Positions 26,101 through 40,000 of a stretch of 64,000 bases of DNA are shown piece after piece. The notes under the pieces were generated by a model. That model worked only from the letters and a program-made list of their open reading frames with translations, made no database searches and was not told where the DNA came from. Position 1 is the stretch's first letter. Every line of letters begins with the position of its first letter. A program made the position numbers and the translations under genes. Source of the stretch: Nymphaea colorata (taxonomy: Eukaryota > Streptophyta > Magnoliopsida > Nymphaeales > Nymphaeaceae); contig NC_045142.1 of assembly GCF_008831285.2 (NCBI RefSeq), forward strand, positions 4,471,501 through 4,535,500, in the 5' to 3' direction.

Positions 26101-29100
26101 ACGTGGGAGGTTGTTGATATCCCCAAGGGAACTCACTTAGTTGGCTCCAAGTGGGTGTTTAATGTGAAGTACAAACCTGATGGCACTGTAGAACGCTATA
26201 AAGCTCGTCTTGTTGCTAAAGGGTTTAGCCAGAAATATGGGATTGACTATCTTGAGACGTTTGCTCCCGTGGCGAAACTGAAGACCGTAAGGGTCATCTT
26301 AGCTCTTGCAGTGCAAAAGAAGTGGAGAATGGACCAACTTGATGTAAAGAACGCCTTCTTGAATGGTCACCTTGAGGAAGAAGTCTATATGAGCATGCCG
26401 CCTGGGTATGCTCGGAACGGGAAGTGTTGCTATCTCAAGAAAGCTTTGTATGGTCTCAAGCAATCCCCTAGAGCTTGGTTTGAAAGACTAAGGGTTGTAA
26501 TGAAGACTAATGGGTATAAACAGGGAAATGGTGATCACACCCTCTTCATCAAGCAGAGAAATGGTCTGGTGAGCCTTTTACTTGTATATGTTGATGATAT
26601 GATTGTCACAGGCGACGACGAGGGGGAGAAAAGGAAGATGAAAGAAACGTTAGCTGCAGAATTCGATCTCAAAGATCTGGGTAAACTAAGGTATTTCTTG
26701 GGGATTGAGATCGCGCGATCTGAGACTGGGCTTGTTATGAGCCAAAGAAAATACACGTTGGATCTTCTAAAAGAGACAGGTAAACTGGGATGCAGGCCCT
26801 TTCTTACCCCAATGGAGTCTGGCACAAGGATAAGTATCAAAACTGAGACTATCTTGGATGAGGAAGGAAAAGGGAGGTATCAGCGTCTGGTTGGTAAACT
26901 TATTTATCTCACTCTTACTCGCCCAGATATTACGTATGCTGTGGGTGTGTTAAGTCAGTTTATGCATGCTCCTACTGATTGTCATTGGAAAAGTGCTGAA
27001 AGAGTATTGGGATACTTAAAGAATGACCCAGGGAAATGACTACTCTACACTCGGCAAGATCAACTAAGCATTGAAGGATACTCTGACGCCGACTGGGCAG
27101 GATGCACAGATACTAGGAGGTCTACCACAGGATACTGCATATTTCTTGGAGGTAACCTTGTGGTATGGAGAAGTAAACGTCAAGAAGTTTGTTCCAGGTC
27201 CAGTGCTGAGGCTGAATACAGGGCGGTTGCTATGGGGGTTACAGAGATGTTATGGCTCAAAATTCTTTTAGCAGATATTGGGGTTAAAATGGAAGAGAAG
27301 ATGAGGATGTATTGTGACAACAAGTCTGCGATTAACTTGGCAAACAATCCGGTCATGCACGACAGGACCAAACATGTGGAGATCGATCGTCACTTCATAC
27401 GGGAACGCATAGATTCAAAGGAGTTGATTCTGCCCTATATGAAGTCTGAAGATCAAGTTGCAGATGTCTTAACTAAGTCTTTATGTACATCTCAATTTGA
27501 GAAAAATGTTAGCAAGCTTGGCATGTTTGACATGTATGCCAAGCTTGAGGGGGAGTGTTAGAATATATTGTATTGGGAACCGGGTCCATATATGGACCCG
27601 GCCCTATGGGGCACGGATACCGAGGCGGACTCGGTACCCTAGGCGGCACTCTTTCTCTCCCTCCTATATATTCTTCACTTACATGTAATTGTTGAGTTAA
27701 GTGAATATTATTTTTCTCTCTCCTAGGGTTGCGGTTTGCCCCTAGGTCAGAGCTTCCCCGTGGTTTTTCACCTCTTTCTGAGGTTTTCCACGTATATTGT
27801 GTGTTCTTTCTCTGCTCTCTCCTTGTGGTTCGTGTTTCTACATGGTATCAGAGCCACCGCGTGTGAGATCGTTGATGTGCAAGTAGTGTTTTTTCCGCCG
27901 TTCACGTGCCGCCTCCGTTGCCGTTTCCAGCACCGCCGCCGACACTGTTCCCAGCGCCGCTGCTGTTGCTGTTTGCAGTGCTGACGCCGTCTGACGCCGT
28001 CCAGGAACGCCGCCGCCGTCCATCGTTCCCAGCGCCGCCGTCGTTTTTCCGCCGACCAGGAACGCCGCCGCCGTGGTTCCCAGCGCTGCCCTGCCCGGCC
28101 GCCGTCGCTGCTCCCAGCACCGCCGTCGCCTGGGTTATCGTCGCTGTTCCCAGTGCTGCCCTGCCGCCGTCGCCTGGGTTAGCTGCGCCGCCGCCGGGTG
28201 TCTTGTTTCCGCCGCCGTGGGTTGTGCCCTCTCTGCCGCCGGTTGTGACCTTTGGGGATTGCGATGGCTGATGCAGCGATGCCCAAGCTTGATGATGCCC
28301 TCGACACTTCTCACTAGTGCCCACCTTATCAACCGTATGTCTACTCGTGTGTTGGATGGTCATTCCCCTTATTCTGTGTTGTGGCCCACTCAGAATCCCT
28401 GGCCTCTAACCCCTCGAGTGTTTGGGTGTGTTTGTTTTGTCCATGATCATAGTCCCACTCTCAAGAAACTTGATCCTCGGTCCATCAAAGCAGTCTTCTT
28501 GGGATATTCCTCCACCCAGAAGGGATACAGGTGTGTTGACCCTAGCACTTCCAGAGTATATGTCTCCAGGGATATGACCTTTCATGAACATGAGGCATAC
28601 TTTCCTGCGAATCCTCTTCAGGGGGAGTGTTTAGGTGACAGAAGGGAAGAGTATTCTTCGCATCAGTTGATTCAGTTCATGGATTTCTTGGATTATACGG
28701 TGAGTTCTCCAAGTGTGGAAAACGTTGTCAGTGAGGACAGAGACAGTCAGATGGAGGGGGGCCCTGTGGAAGAACAGTCTCGAGATCACCTATTTGGTCA
28801 GGTTTACAGCAGGAAGAAGAAGGATGTGATGGAAGATGTTGATGTTACCAATCCCAATCTTCCCAATCTTGTGACCTCCCCGGATGATCCAAGTCCAATG
28901 AATGAAGAACTTCCCATAGCTCTGCGCAAGGGCACCAGGTCATGTACTTCTCATCCTATTCAGAGATTTGTTTCATATGCAAAACTCAGTAAAGACTACA
29001 AGTGCTTTGTTACCTCTTTATCTATGGCTGTTATTCCCAGGTCAGTGGAAGATGCAAGGAAGGATCGTAAATGGCTACAGGCCATGACAGAAGAGATGGA

Positions 29101-32100
29101 CGCCCTGGAAAAGAACAATACGTGGGAGGTTGTTGATATCCCCAAGGGAACTCACTTAGTTGGCTCCAAGTGGGTGTTTAATGTGAAGTACAAACCTGAT
29201 GGCACTGTAGAACGCTATAAAGCTCGTCTTGTTGCTAAAGGGTTTAGCCAGAAATATGGGATTGACTATCTTGAGACGTTTGCTCCCGTGGCGAAACTGA
29301 AGACCGTAAGGGTCATCTTAGCTCTTGCAGTGCAAAAGAAGTGGAGAATGGACCAACTTGATGTAAAGAACGCCTTCTTGAATGGTCACCTTGAGGAAGA
29401 AGTCTATATGAGCATGCCGCCTGGGTATGCTCGGAACGGGAAGTGTTGCTATCTCAAGAAAGCTTTGTATGGTCTCAAGCAATCCCCTAGAGCTTGGTTT
29501 GAAAGACTAAGGGTTGTAATGAAGACTAATGGGTATAAACAGGGAAATGGTGATCACACCCTCTTCATCAAGCAGAGAAATGGTCTGGTGAGCCTTTTAC
29601 TTGTATATGTTGATGATATGATTGTCACAGGCGACGACGAGGGGGAGAAAAGGAAGATGAAAGAAACGTTAGCTGCAGAATTCGATCTCAAAGATCTGGG
29701 TAAACTAAGGTATTTCTTGGGGATTGAGATCGCGCGATCTGAGACTGGGCTTGTTATGAGCCAAAGAAAATACACGTTGGATCTTCTAAAAGAGACAGGT
29801 AAACTGGGATGCAGGCCCTTTCTTACCCCAATGGAGTCTGGCACAAGGATAAGTATCAAAACTGAGACTATCTTGGATGAGGAAGGAAAAGGGAGGTATC
29901 AGCGTCTGGTTGGTAAACTTATTTATCTCACTCTTACTCGCCCAGATATTACGTATGCTGTGGGTGTGTTAAGTCAGTTTATGCATGCTCCTACTGATTG
30001 TCATTGGAAAAGTGCTGAAAGAGTATTGGGATACTTAAAGAATGACCCAGGGAAATGACTACTCTACACTCGGCAAGATCAACTAAGCATTGAAGGATAC
30101 TCTGACGCCGACTGGGCAGGATGCACAGATACTAGGAGGTCTACCACAGGATACTGCATATTTCTTGGAGGTAACCTTGTGGTATGGAGAAGTAAACGTC
30201 AAGAAGTTTGTTCCAGGTCCAGTGCTGAGGCTGAATACAGGGCGGTTGCTATGGGGGTTACAGAGATGTTATGGCTCAAAATTCTTTTAGCAGATATTGG
30301 GGTTAAAATGGAAGAGAAGATGAGGATGTATTGTGACAACAAGTCTGCGATTAACTTGGCAAACAATCCGGTCATGCACGACAGGACCAAACATGTGGAG
30401 ATCGATCGTCACTTCATACGGGAACGCATAGATTCAAAGGAGTTGATTCTGCCCTATATGAAGTCTGAAGATCAAGTTGCAGATGTCTTAACTAAGTCTT
30501 TATGTACATCTCAATTTGAGAAAAATGTTAGCAAGCTTGGCATGTTTGACATGTATGCCAAGCTTGAGGGGGAGTGTTAGAATATATTGTATTGGGAACC
30601 GGGTCCATATATGGACCCGGCCCTATGGGGCACGGATACCGAGGCGGACTCGGTACCCTAGGCGGCACTCTTTCTCTCCCTCCTATATATTCTTCACTTA
30701 CATGTAATTGTTGAGTTAAGTGAATATTATTTTTCTCTCTCCTAGGGTTGCGGTTTGCCCCTAGGTCAGAGCTTCCCCGTGGTTTTTCACCTCTTTCTGA
30801 GGTTTTCCACGTATATTGTGTGTTCTTTCTCTGCTCTCTCCTTGTGGTTCGTGTTTCTACAGGGTTCATGTATATACAGAAAAGCTTTACTAAAAAATCT
30901 TAGATATGCCACTGCCCTACCACTTTCATATTTAAAACATTACACAATAGATACACGTGCGCCAAACACTAATAACCACACCAACACCTTAACTGTGTCA
31001 AACTCTACCTCTATATTTTGGCTCTCATCAGAAGGGGAGAGAGAAGAATCCACTTTATGAACAAAGACATGTGATAATAAAGGGCCCATGTGTGTATTGT
31101 CAACAAATTTACTTGGTTGATTATGAAACTATGCCCAAGCCACTTTCACACTTGAATCAGTGTTACTAACATGTGGATGAACATGCACCAAAATTTCATA
31201 ACGACTCGTGTCACTCACAAATTATCTCCATATTCTAACTTGTCTCAGAGTGAGGAAGTGGAAACAACACTTCATCTTGTTTCAAATCTTCTACAAGATG
31301 GGGGCCAATCTATAGCTACGAAGAGTGACAGTGATGTCTCATAGACCTAGTTCCAAAATTCTATCTATTTATTTACATCTAGAGGGTCAAGGTGTCAGCA
31401 TCTGAAACTTTTGTGCACTGATACCAATACCAAAAGTTCCTTGACATGTATACTTCATTTTTCTAAATTATAAGTACAGAAGCTCCAAAAAGGCTCTTGA
31501 AGCTAGGTGACTAACATTCTTGAATGTCTTTTATGCAAAATGTCAACCATCAAAAATTTCATATATAATTCTTAACCCTATTTTTGGCTAATATTCAGAA
31601 AATAACAAATTTGCGATTCTATTTAGATTCTTATGAACTCATTAATATTCCTGCTGGTTCATGTTATGAACTTATGATTAATTAATTTCTCTAGATTGAT
31701 AACTTATATTATTGAGAACATTTAGCTTCATGGTGGGCACATAATATTTATCCCATTTAATTAGGTTATTTTTTATAGCATATATGGATTGTTTTTGCAC
31801 AAAATCTGCATCTAACCTTTTTTTACTTGTTCAGGACATTTGCAGGCACAAATTTAAGCCCTTTTTGGATGAAATTTATTGTTCATTCTGAAGGTATATT
31901 CAAGATGGCGATTTTCAGTGACATGTACATGCTCGCACATGCACATACACACATAGTATGCACGCACACATGGAGAAACTCTTGTAGGCACATGTGTGTG
32001 GACCCTGGATGCATACAAATAAAAGGTTAGCAGACAAAACCCAAAGCACCAAACCAAAGATAAGCCTGAAGCTCATAATGTTTTCTTAATAAATAATAAA

Positions 32101-33991
32101 TTTTAGTTAGTAGCTTAAGTTTCCAACACTTAACTTTCATGAAAACTTCGCACAGGGTGGTCACTGTTGTAAACTAAGATGTCTTGAAGGAAATTGAAAT
32201 TCTTAATCCAAGGATTATGGTTCCTTGAATCTCGGGATATCAACTAAGATGAGTATTTTTGCTTCAGAAATGCAGTTTCCCGTCTTTCAAAAAACAAAAA
32301 TGTAGAAAACACATATCCCCACTATTGTTAGCACTTCTGGCAATCTGGTTTAGGCAGTTTAATATTATCCATGTAAATTTGCATAATTTTTGAAATTTAT
32401 AACATTGGCTATGTCAGATTCAATACCTTTGCATATGTTCCCTTTGTGAGTTAAAAGGTGTAATTCAGCACAAAAGATCATATAGTAAATATGGTTGTAC
32501 TTGGCTGATGATAATAAGATTCCAAAAGCCAACATTTTTAAGGAAGTACTGTAGGCACAGATGAAACTGATCTTTTGAAAGGATTCTGCATACCTGCTTT
32601 GTAAAGAGAAAGTCATGGACAAGAAAATAATGTGTTTTCTCTTAGGTTTATTAATTAGGTATTTGCATCACTTTTAATTGATCTATATTTATATCTTATA
32701 GTCTTTGATCTATTCCGATATCATCCTTAATTTCTGAAGTTGTATTGTCCTCTTGATGTGCTATCATGGACTTGAGCTCGGCTCGGATGAGATTTTGTCT
32801 GGAAAGCAAGCTCAGGTCTAAATGGATCATGTTCCCTTCTTATTGTCATCCTTGTGTTTAATTATCTAGTCGTCGGAGGACTGATACATTGTTTTTCAAG
32901 AATAAAAATATTTTAGATGTTGAAGTCTTTTAATCTATGCGATACACTGTATAAATATAATAGCTTGTAATGTAAGTCATATTATTTTTCCAGTAAATCT
33001 AGTTCTTTAACTTGCCGGAGTAATTTTTTCCAGATTAATCACTTTGTTAGATAAGTGACCGTTTATACCAAATAGGAGTTTCTGATGGTGGACCTGATGA
33101 TGCTTATGCTCTGAGTTCTTGGCATCTTGCCTTTCATCATGATTTCCAACAATTTTGGAAGATAAACTAGTATTTTAGCTTCTGCTTATATTTTTGTGGC
33201 CCTTTTACAGATGATTCAACACAATGCCAGCATACATCAAGTCCATTGGGAAATGGTGCAATTGTAGAGACATCTGATGGAAAGATTCTTGTGTTGCAAA
33301 GGAGCTGTAATGTAGGTGAATTCCCTGGATATTTTGTCTTCCCAGGTGGGCATCCAGAGGTATGGAGTGCGATGCCCAAATTAAATTACCATCAGAAGTT
33401 ATCCTATAATCTAGGAAGAGATACTTGTGGTGCATTAATTCTTAGTTGGTACTTACCATTGCAAATCCAAATGTTCCCTGGATTGCATGTCTAGCTAACA
33501 ACATGATAGTATTTTTCTGTGAACTTAAAAAGGTTGTATGAAAGACTCTTGAAATTTGACCATTTATTTTCTAATGCTTGAAAATGTGTGCTCGAATTAA
33601 TACACTTGTTTTGGTTACTTAAAGATACTAACTGATGTCAGTTGCAACATAAAAATGAAAATTAATCATTGTGTATTGTCTACTAAACGAAGTTTCAAAA
33701 CCATAAGCTTGGAGTTTTGATTCAATTTTAGGAAAGTCTGATTTGGTCCAATAAGCTAGAGTATGAAATATAAGAGGGGAACTTGTATGTGTTGTACATC
33801 TAATTCAGGCTGGACTTGAACTCAGTACTCCATGGTTCTTTTCTTTGTGTGTTTTTCCTGAGGGGGTGGGAGGAGGTTGTTAACCATCATCTCAAAACTT
33901 GTGGTAGTAGATACCTCATTTTAAACTATGTCACAAAGGTATGTGTATGGGTGTATGGACAATTTTCAAAAAACTTGGGTACAGGGGGGTG

Positions 33992-34043
<52 letters not shown>

Positions 34044-37000
34044 AAAGATAAGGTTTTAAACAAACAAAACAACACATTCATGATTCAAAATTTATCGTTC
34101 TAAAGAAGAAGCTAATGCACAAAGTATGAAAGTAACAAACATATTAAAAATAAAAAATATATTAGCTTTACAGCTTTACTGTTCCTTCTCAGTCTCATTA
34201 TCAAGATTAGAAGGAATGGTAGGTTCCTAAAGGTCCATATTAAAAGCATGCAAGTCATGTTCTCCTTCAAGATCCATGTCAATGTCCTCTAGATTGCCAT
34301 CCCAATACTTGGATGATCCCAAACTGCAAGTTGCAACACAAACACAATATAATTTAAGATTAACTTCAAACGACCAATGAACAGATTTATAATTTTGTAC
34401 ATATCGAAGATAAAAATAAGAAAACATTACCTATAATCATCCGAAGTGCGTTAAAAGTAAGCATAGGTTGGAGTGAACATAAACTAAATCTTTTGTTTGC
34501 TTACTAGTGAGTTTATTTCTATTGATCTTGTGAATTTGTGGGTAAGTGTTTTAGTTCCTTTCACAACATGATAAGGTTGCAGGTTGGGATAATTACTTGA
34601 ACGCAAACCATTGAAGGTTTGGTGTCCCTGCTCCAAAACATGACCACCAGTTAATAGAATCCTCTTCATCTCTTGCCATCGCAACTGCCAAGGGATCATT
34701 TTTTCCACCTGAGAAGCTCACAAATTCATTATTTATTATCTTCAGCATATGAGGATTGTTAAAGATACAAAAAAGGGGTTTTCTGAAATATTAGGAAGTT
34801 AGGGAAGGTCTCTTTAAATGTTTTGTTACTTTTAGTGGACTTCTCTTGTAATTTTCCCTAACCCTAATCTCTTAATAGAGATTAGGGTCACGTAATGCAA
34901 AATAACTTTTTGCTGCCTCTCTCTCTCTCTGGTAACATGGTATCAGAGCGGGTGTGGGCGTCGACGGCAGAGTGCACTTTCCGGTGACCTTCTCCGGCGA
35001 TCACCATCTTCTCCGGCGACAATCTTTCCGGCGAACAGCCAAGTGAGTTCGTTCCTTTTTTTTTTCTTTCGTTCTCTCCCTTGTCACCGCTACTCCTTAT
35101 TCCCTCTTATCACCCAATAAGGAGACAGTGAGGGAATAGGGGTTGGGCGTGCCGTGAGAAGGAGGACCTGATCACGCCTATGTGGAAGGCGTGATCAGAT
35201 CCTCATATTGGTCGTATGAAGAGACTATTGTGGATGCAGCGTGACGTGTGACGCTGTGGTTTGTGATGATCGTAAATACAGTTTCGGTAAAGTCAAGCTG
35301 CGTGAGGTGTTGTGGATGCTTTGTGGAGTCTATGTGCTGCTTATAAATTCAGGTTTTTTGAATATGATCAGATTTTTTTTCTATAGACCGTGGATACAAA
35401 TTCAGTAAAGAAAGGCTGCGTGAGGACTGTTGCTGATCCTTAGTACAAGTTTTTTGTTTGATTTCGTGGATTTCTTTGACACGTGGACAGGAAGTTTTAT
35501 GAGAACTAGCTGCTGTTATAAGTGGCAGCAGTCTTCAGTCGTTGGGAGCAACAGTCTTCAGTCGTTGGGAGTTCATTCTTGTTTTTTTGTCATCGGCTGA
35601 ACCAGATCTGAAGTGACAGTAATTTCCTAGCCCTCTTTCTTTAAACGTTTGCGTCAATCTGGTCTTCTTTATTTACTATGGCTGAAAACAGTAAATCTGA
35701 AGGGTCTACTGACTACAAGATGGCTGGGAATTCATTCTCTTATGGAACCACGATGAAACTTAATGGCTCAAATTATGAAATATGGTCTAGGGTATTCATA
35801 ATGTCGGTGGCTGGTCATAGGAAGAAATATATTCTTGAGGAGGATGAACCTATTGAGAAAAAAGGAATATATGCTGCGTGGGATGAAGATAATTATATTG
35901 TTATGTCTTGGATTATGAATAGTGTGGAGTCTCATATAGCTCCAACTATTGCATATTATACCAAGGCCAAGGATATGTGGTCTTTCTTGAGAAAGACATA
36001 CTCGCATGCCACTAATGTAATCAAGATCCTACAACTAGAAGAGAAGTTATGCAACATTCGACAAGGGGATCAGGACCTATCTCAATATTTTGCTACTTTG
36101 ACTGCTGCATATGAACGGTTAAAGGCTCTTCGCCCACCTTGCCAGCATTGTTATGCATCACACGTTGAGACTGGTATGGTGGCAAAGTTCTTATCTGGCC
36201 TATCTTCAGAATACTCTGTGGCAAAGTCTCAAATTCTAACAGGCAGTGAACTTCCAGATTTAGCAGACACGTATAATAGGCTGAGTCGCTTTGCAGCCAC
36301 TCTTTCTCAGACTACGCATGACATACCAGTCTCTGCACTTGTGATATCAGGAGGACGGGGCCCTAGTTCTTTTGGAGGCACTAAGGGGCGTGGTACAGGC
36401 CGTGGTGCTGGACGTGGCAGATTTCAGTGCTCTTATTGTGGCAAAATTGGTCATCTAGAGGACCGTTGTTGGGACAAACATCCTCACCTCAGGTCTAATG
36501 TTTCCTCTGGACGTGGTGGAGGTAGAATCACCACAAGCAGAGGTCCTTCTTCATCCCAGGCAACTCATTCAAAGGCAACAATATCTATGGTTGAGTCTTC
36601 TACTGATCCTTCTATATCTATGTCATATTCTCTTAACCTAAGTAAGGATGAATATGACCGTGTTCTTGCTCAGAGGTCTGGCTCTACATCTGCCTCTACA
36701 TCTACCAATGCTGCTGTTGTAGATTCAGCATTCTCTGTTAGTGCTCCTACTGCTGATCCATGTATGACATGGATGATAGACTCGGGCACTTCTAGACATT
36801 GTTGTAATCAACCACAAAGTTTTTCATCATTTGTCAGATTTTCTACACCACAGTATGTTAAGCTGGTTGATGGCAAGTTGTCCCCTGTTTTGGGTAGCGG
36901 TGATATTTATCTTCCACATTTAGGCACTATTACACATGTGTTATATGCACCTCAGTTTCCTGTTAATTTGATATCTGTGAAGCAGCTAGCTATCGACTTA

Positions 37001-40000
37001 CAATGCAAAGTCATTTTTGAATCTGACTCTTGTTCTTTTCAGGACTTACCAACTGGGAAGATGATTGGTGGCGGCCATGAGCGTGAGGGCCTTTATTTTT
37101 TGTCAATCCCAGTTGATGTTGCTGCATCTTCAGTCCCTTCCAAGCCTTCTCCCTTCCAATGGCATCTCAGATTGGGTCATCCTTCCGTACCAAAACTTCG
37201 TCGCATGTTTCCAGACATTCCTGCATCAGAGTCCTTCTTATGTGATGCCTGCCAGTTGGGCAAGCATACACGGAGCAGCTTTCCTTCGAGTCAGAGTCCA
37301 TCGAGTCAGAGTCCTTTTGATCTCATTCATGTGGATGTATGGGGTCCTAGTCGGGTTCCTTTTCGATCATGTTTTCGATATTATCTTGTTCTAGTTGATG
37401 ATTTTACTAGAGTCAGTTGGGTTTTCTTGTTAAGGGAAAGATCTGAAGTCATATGTATTCTTCAAAAATTTATCAAGGAAATAAAAACTCAGTTTGGATT
37501 CATTGTCAAAAATATTCGCACTGATAATGCTCTTGAATTCAAGTCTTCCATTCTACTTCAGTTTTATGCCGACCATGGAATTCGACCTCAATATACTTGT
37601 CCACATACGTCCCAACAGAATGGTGTAGCCGAACGCAAACATCGGCAACTCCTAAACGTAGCTCGTACCCTCATGTTACATTCTCACATGCCTGCCTATT
37701 TTTGGGGTGATGCTATCCTTACTACGTGTTACCTCATTAATAGATTACCCTCTTCCTCCATTCAAGACCGTATTCCAATTCAAATTCTATATCCAGGGCG
37801 TTCATTATTTCATTTACCTCCCAAAGTTTTTGGATGCACTTGCTTCGCACATATCCTAGGCCCAAACAAAAGCAAACTTGCTGCCCAAGCCATCAAATGT
37901 ATCTTTATTGGCTATTCAGCTAATCAAAAGGGATACAAATGCTTTGATCCCGTGACCAAGAAAGACATTATCAGTGCGGATGTTACCTTCTTTGAGTCTC
38001 GTCCTTATTTCCCTCCGTCAAGTCCCTCTTCATCTGAGATGCATGCACCTATACCTCTTCCTATTCCACCAGTGTCACTTGAGTCATTTCCATCATCTCA
38101 ACCTAGGTCACATGAACGTTTTCTTGAGCCTCCGTTGGTTTACACTCGTCGTCTAGGTCCCTCTCTCAACCGTCCACCAGCATCGTCTCAAGAGGTAAGC
38201 TCTACTGAGAAGATTGACTCAGGTTTAAGTGATGACTATTCTGCAGCAGATCTCCCTATTGCTATTCGCAAGGGCAAGCGACAGTGTACCTTACATCCTA
38301 TATCTAATTCTGTCTCTACTGCTCATCTGAGTACACACTTAGTACAGTTTGATCAAGCTTTATCTAGTCATGTTATCCCGTCCTCGCACCATCATGCCCT
38401 GTTAGATCCACGTTGGCGACAAGCTATGCAGGAGGAAATGGATGCTCTTCTTTCTCGGGAGACTTGGGATTTGGTAGACCCCCCAACACGCTGTGATGTG
38501 GTTGGCTCACGATGGGTATTCACCATCAAGTATCATTCTGATGGGTCAGTTGAAAGGTTCAAGGCCCGTCTTGTCGCAAAAGGTTATACTCAGACTTATG
38601 GTGTTGACTTCTTTGAGACCTTTTCGCCTGTGGCCCGGTTGGGCACTATTCGCTTGATTATCTCTCTTGCTGTGCAACGAGAGTGGCCTCTTTTTCAATT
38701 GGATGTCAAAAATGCCTTTCTGTATGGAGACCTTTCTGAAATTGTTTATATGCAGCAACCACCTGGTTTTGAGCGACAAGGGGAGTGTTCCAAGGTATGC
38801 AAGTTAAAGAAGGCTATTTATGGACTCAAACTGAGTCCCCGTGCATGGTTCCAAAAGCTTACTGAAGTGTTATCTAAGTGTGGATTTAGCCGATCCCAGC
38901 TTGATCACTCATTGTTTATCAAGCGAGGCTCAGCAGGACTTGTGATATTGATTGTCTACGTGGATGATATTGTTCTTACAGGGGAAAATGATCAAGAGAT
39001 AGCTCAAACAAAGGAGTTTTTACAGCAACACTTTGTTACGAAAGACCTTGGACAACTTCGTTATTTTCTTGGTATTGAGGTGGCTCGTAGTAATAAAGGA
39101 GTTGTAGTGTCTCAAAAGAAATATGCTCTTGATCTTCTACAGGAAACGGGACTATTGGGGGCTAAACCTGCCACACTTCCCATGAATCCTCGCATTCATA
39201 TACATGATGATGACTCAGAGCCGTTTGACTCTAGATCTTACAGATCTCTGATAGGGAAACTGTTGTATTTGACTGTCACTCGTCCCGACATTAGCTTTGC
39301 TGTGAATAAGTTGAGCCAATTCATGGAAAAACCCCGAAAAGTTCACTGGGATGCAGCTCTAATGATTGTAAGATACTTGAAATCAGCCCCGGGAAAGGGG
39401 CTATGGTTCAAGAAAGGAGAATGTGTTGACATCGAGGCGTATAGTGGTGCTGATTATGCTGGATCTGTAGATGATAGGAAGTCTACTACCGGGTTTTGTG
39501 TCTTTGTGGGCGGTAATCTTATTTCCTAGAGGAGCAAGAAGCAGAATGTTGTGGCTCGTTCTAGTGCTGAGTCGGAATATAGGGCTATGGCTCAAACTGT
39601 GGCTGAAATGTCGTGGGTTAGATCACTTCTTGTAGAGTTGGATGTCTCAATGAATCTCCCAATGAAGATGTATTGTGACAACAAGGCAGCTACATATATC
39701 GCTAACAATCCTGTCTTCCATGAGCGGACTAAACACATTGAAGTGGATTGCCACTATATTCGGGACTTAGTTCAAGGAGGAATTGTTAGCACTATTCATG
39801 TCTCCTCAGAAGATCAGGCAGCAGATATTCTCACTAAAGCTCTTCCCATAGGCGATTTCCTGAGATGTTGTAACAAGCTGAGCATGATTGACATATATGC
39901 TCCAGCTTGAGGGGGAGTGTTAAAGATACAAAAAAGGGGTTTTCTGAAATATTAGGAAGTTAGGGAAGGTCTCTTTAAATGTTTTGTTACTTTTAGTGGA

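Larger units (their letters stand above)
24537..30861 (+). mobile_element. Copia array A: LTR-internal-LTR-internal-LTR
   Basis: Three 287-bp LTRs (24537-24823, 27556-27842, 30575-30861) enclose two internal regions of 2,732 bp. The repeat period is 3,019 bp and one 5-bp target duplication (GGGTT) flanks the whole. LTRs begin TGTTAG and end CTACA. Each internal part starts with a primer-binding site TGGTATCAGAGC complementary to initiator tRNA-Met, and ends in the polypurine tract GAGGGGGAG. Gag, protease and the integrase core are missing; the end of integrase, reverse transcriptase and RNase H remain, with a TGA in RNase H. The two units look identical throughout, including all encoded frames, so duplication came after these lesions. 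It lies in intron 4 of the NUDT9-like gene in sense orientation. Domain order (integrase end before reverse transcriptase) identifies Copia; I do not assign a lineage. Confidence 0.95.
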
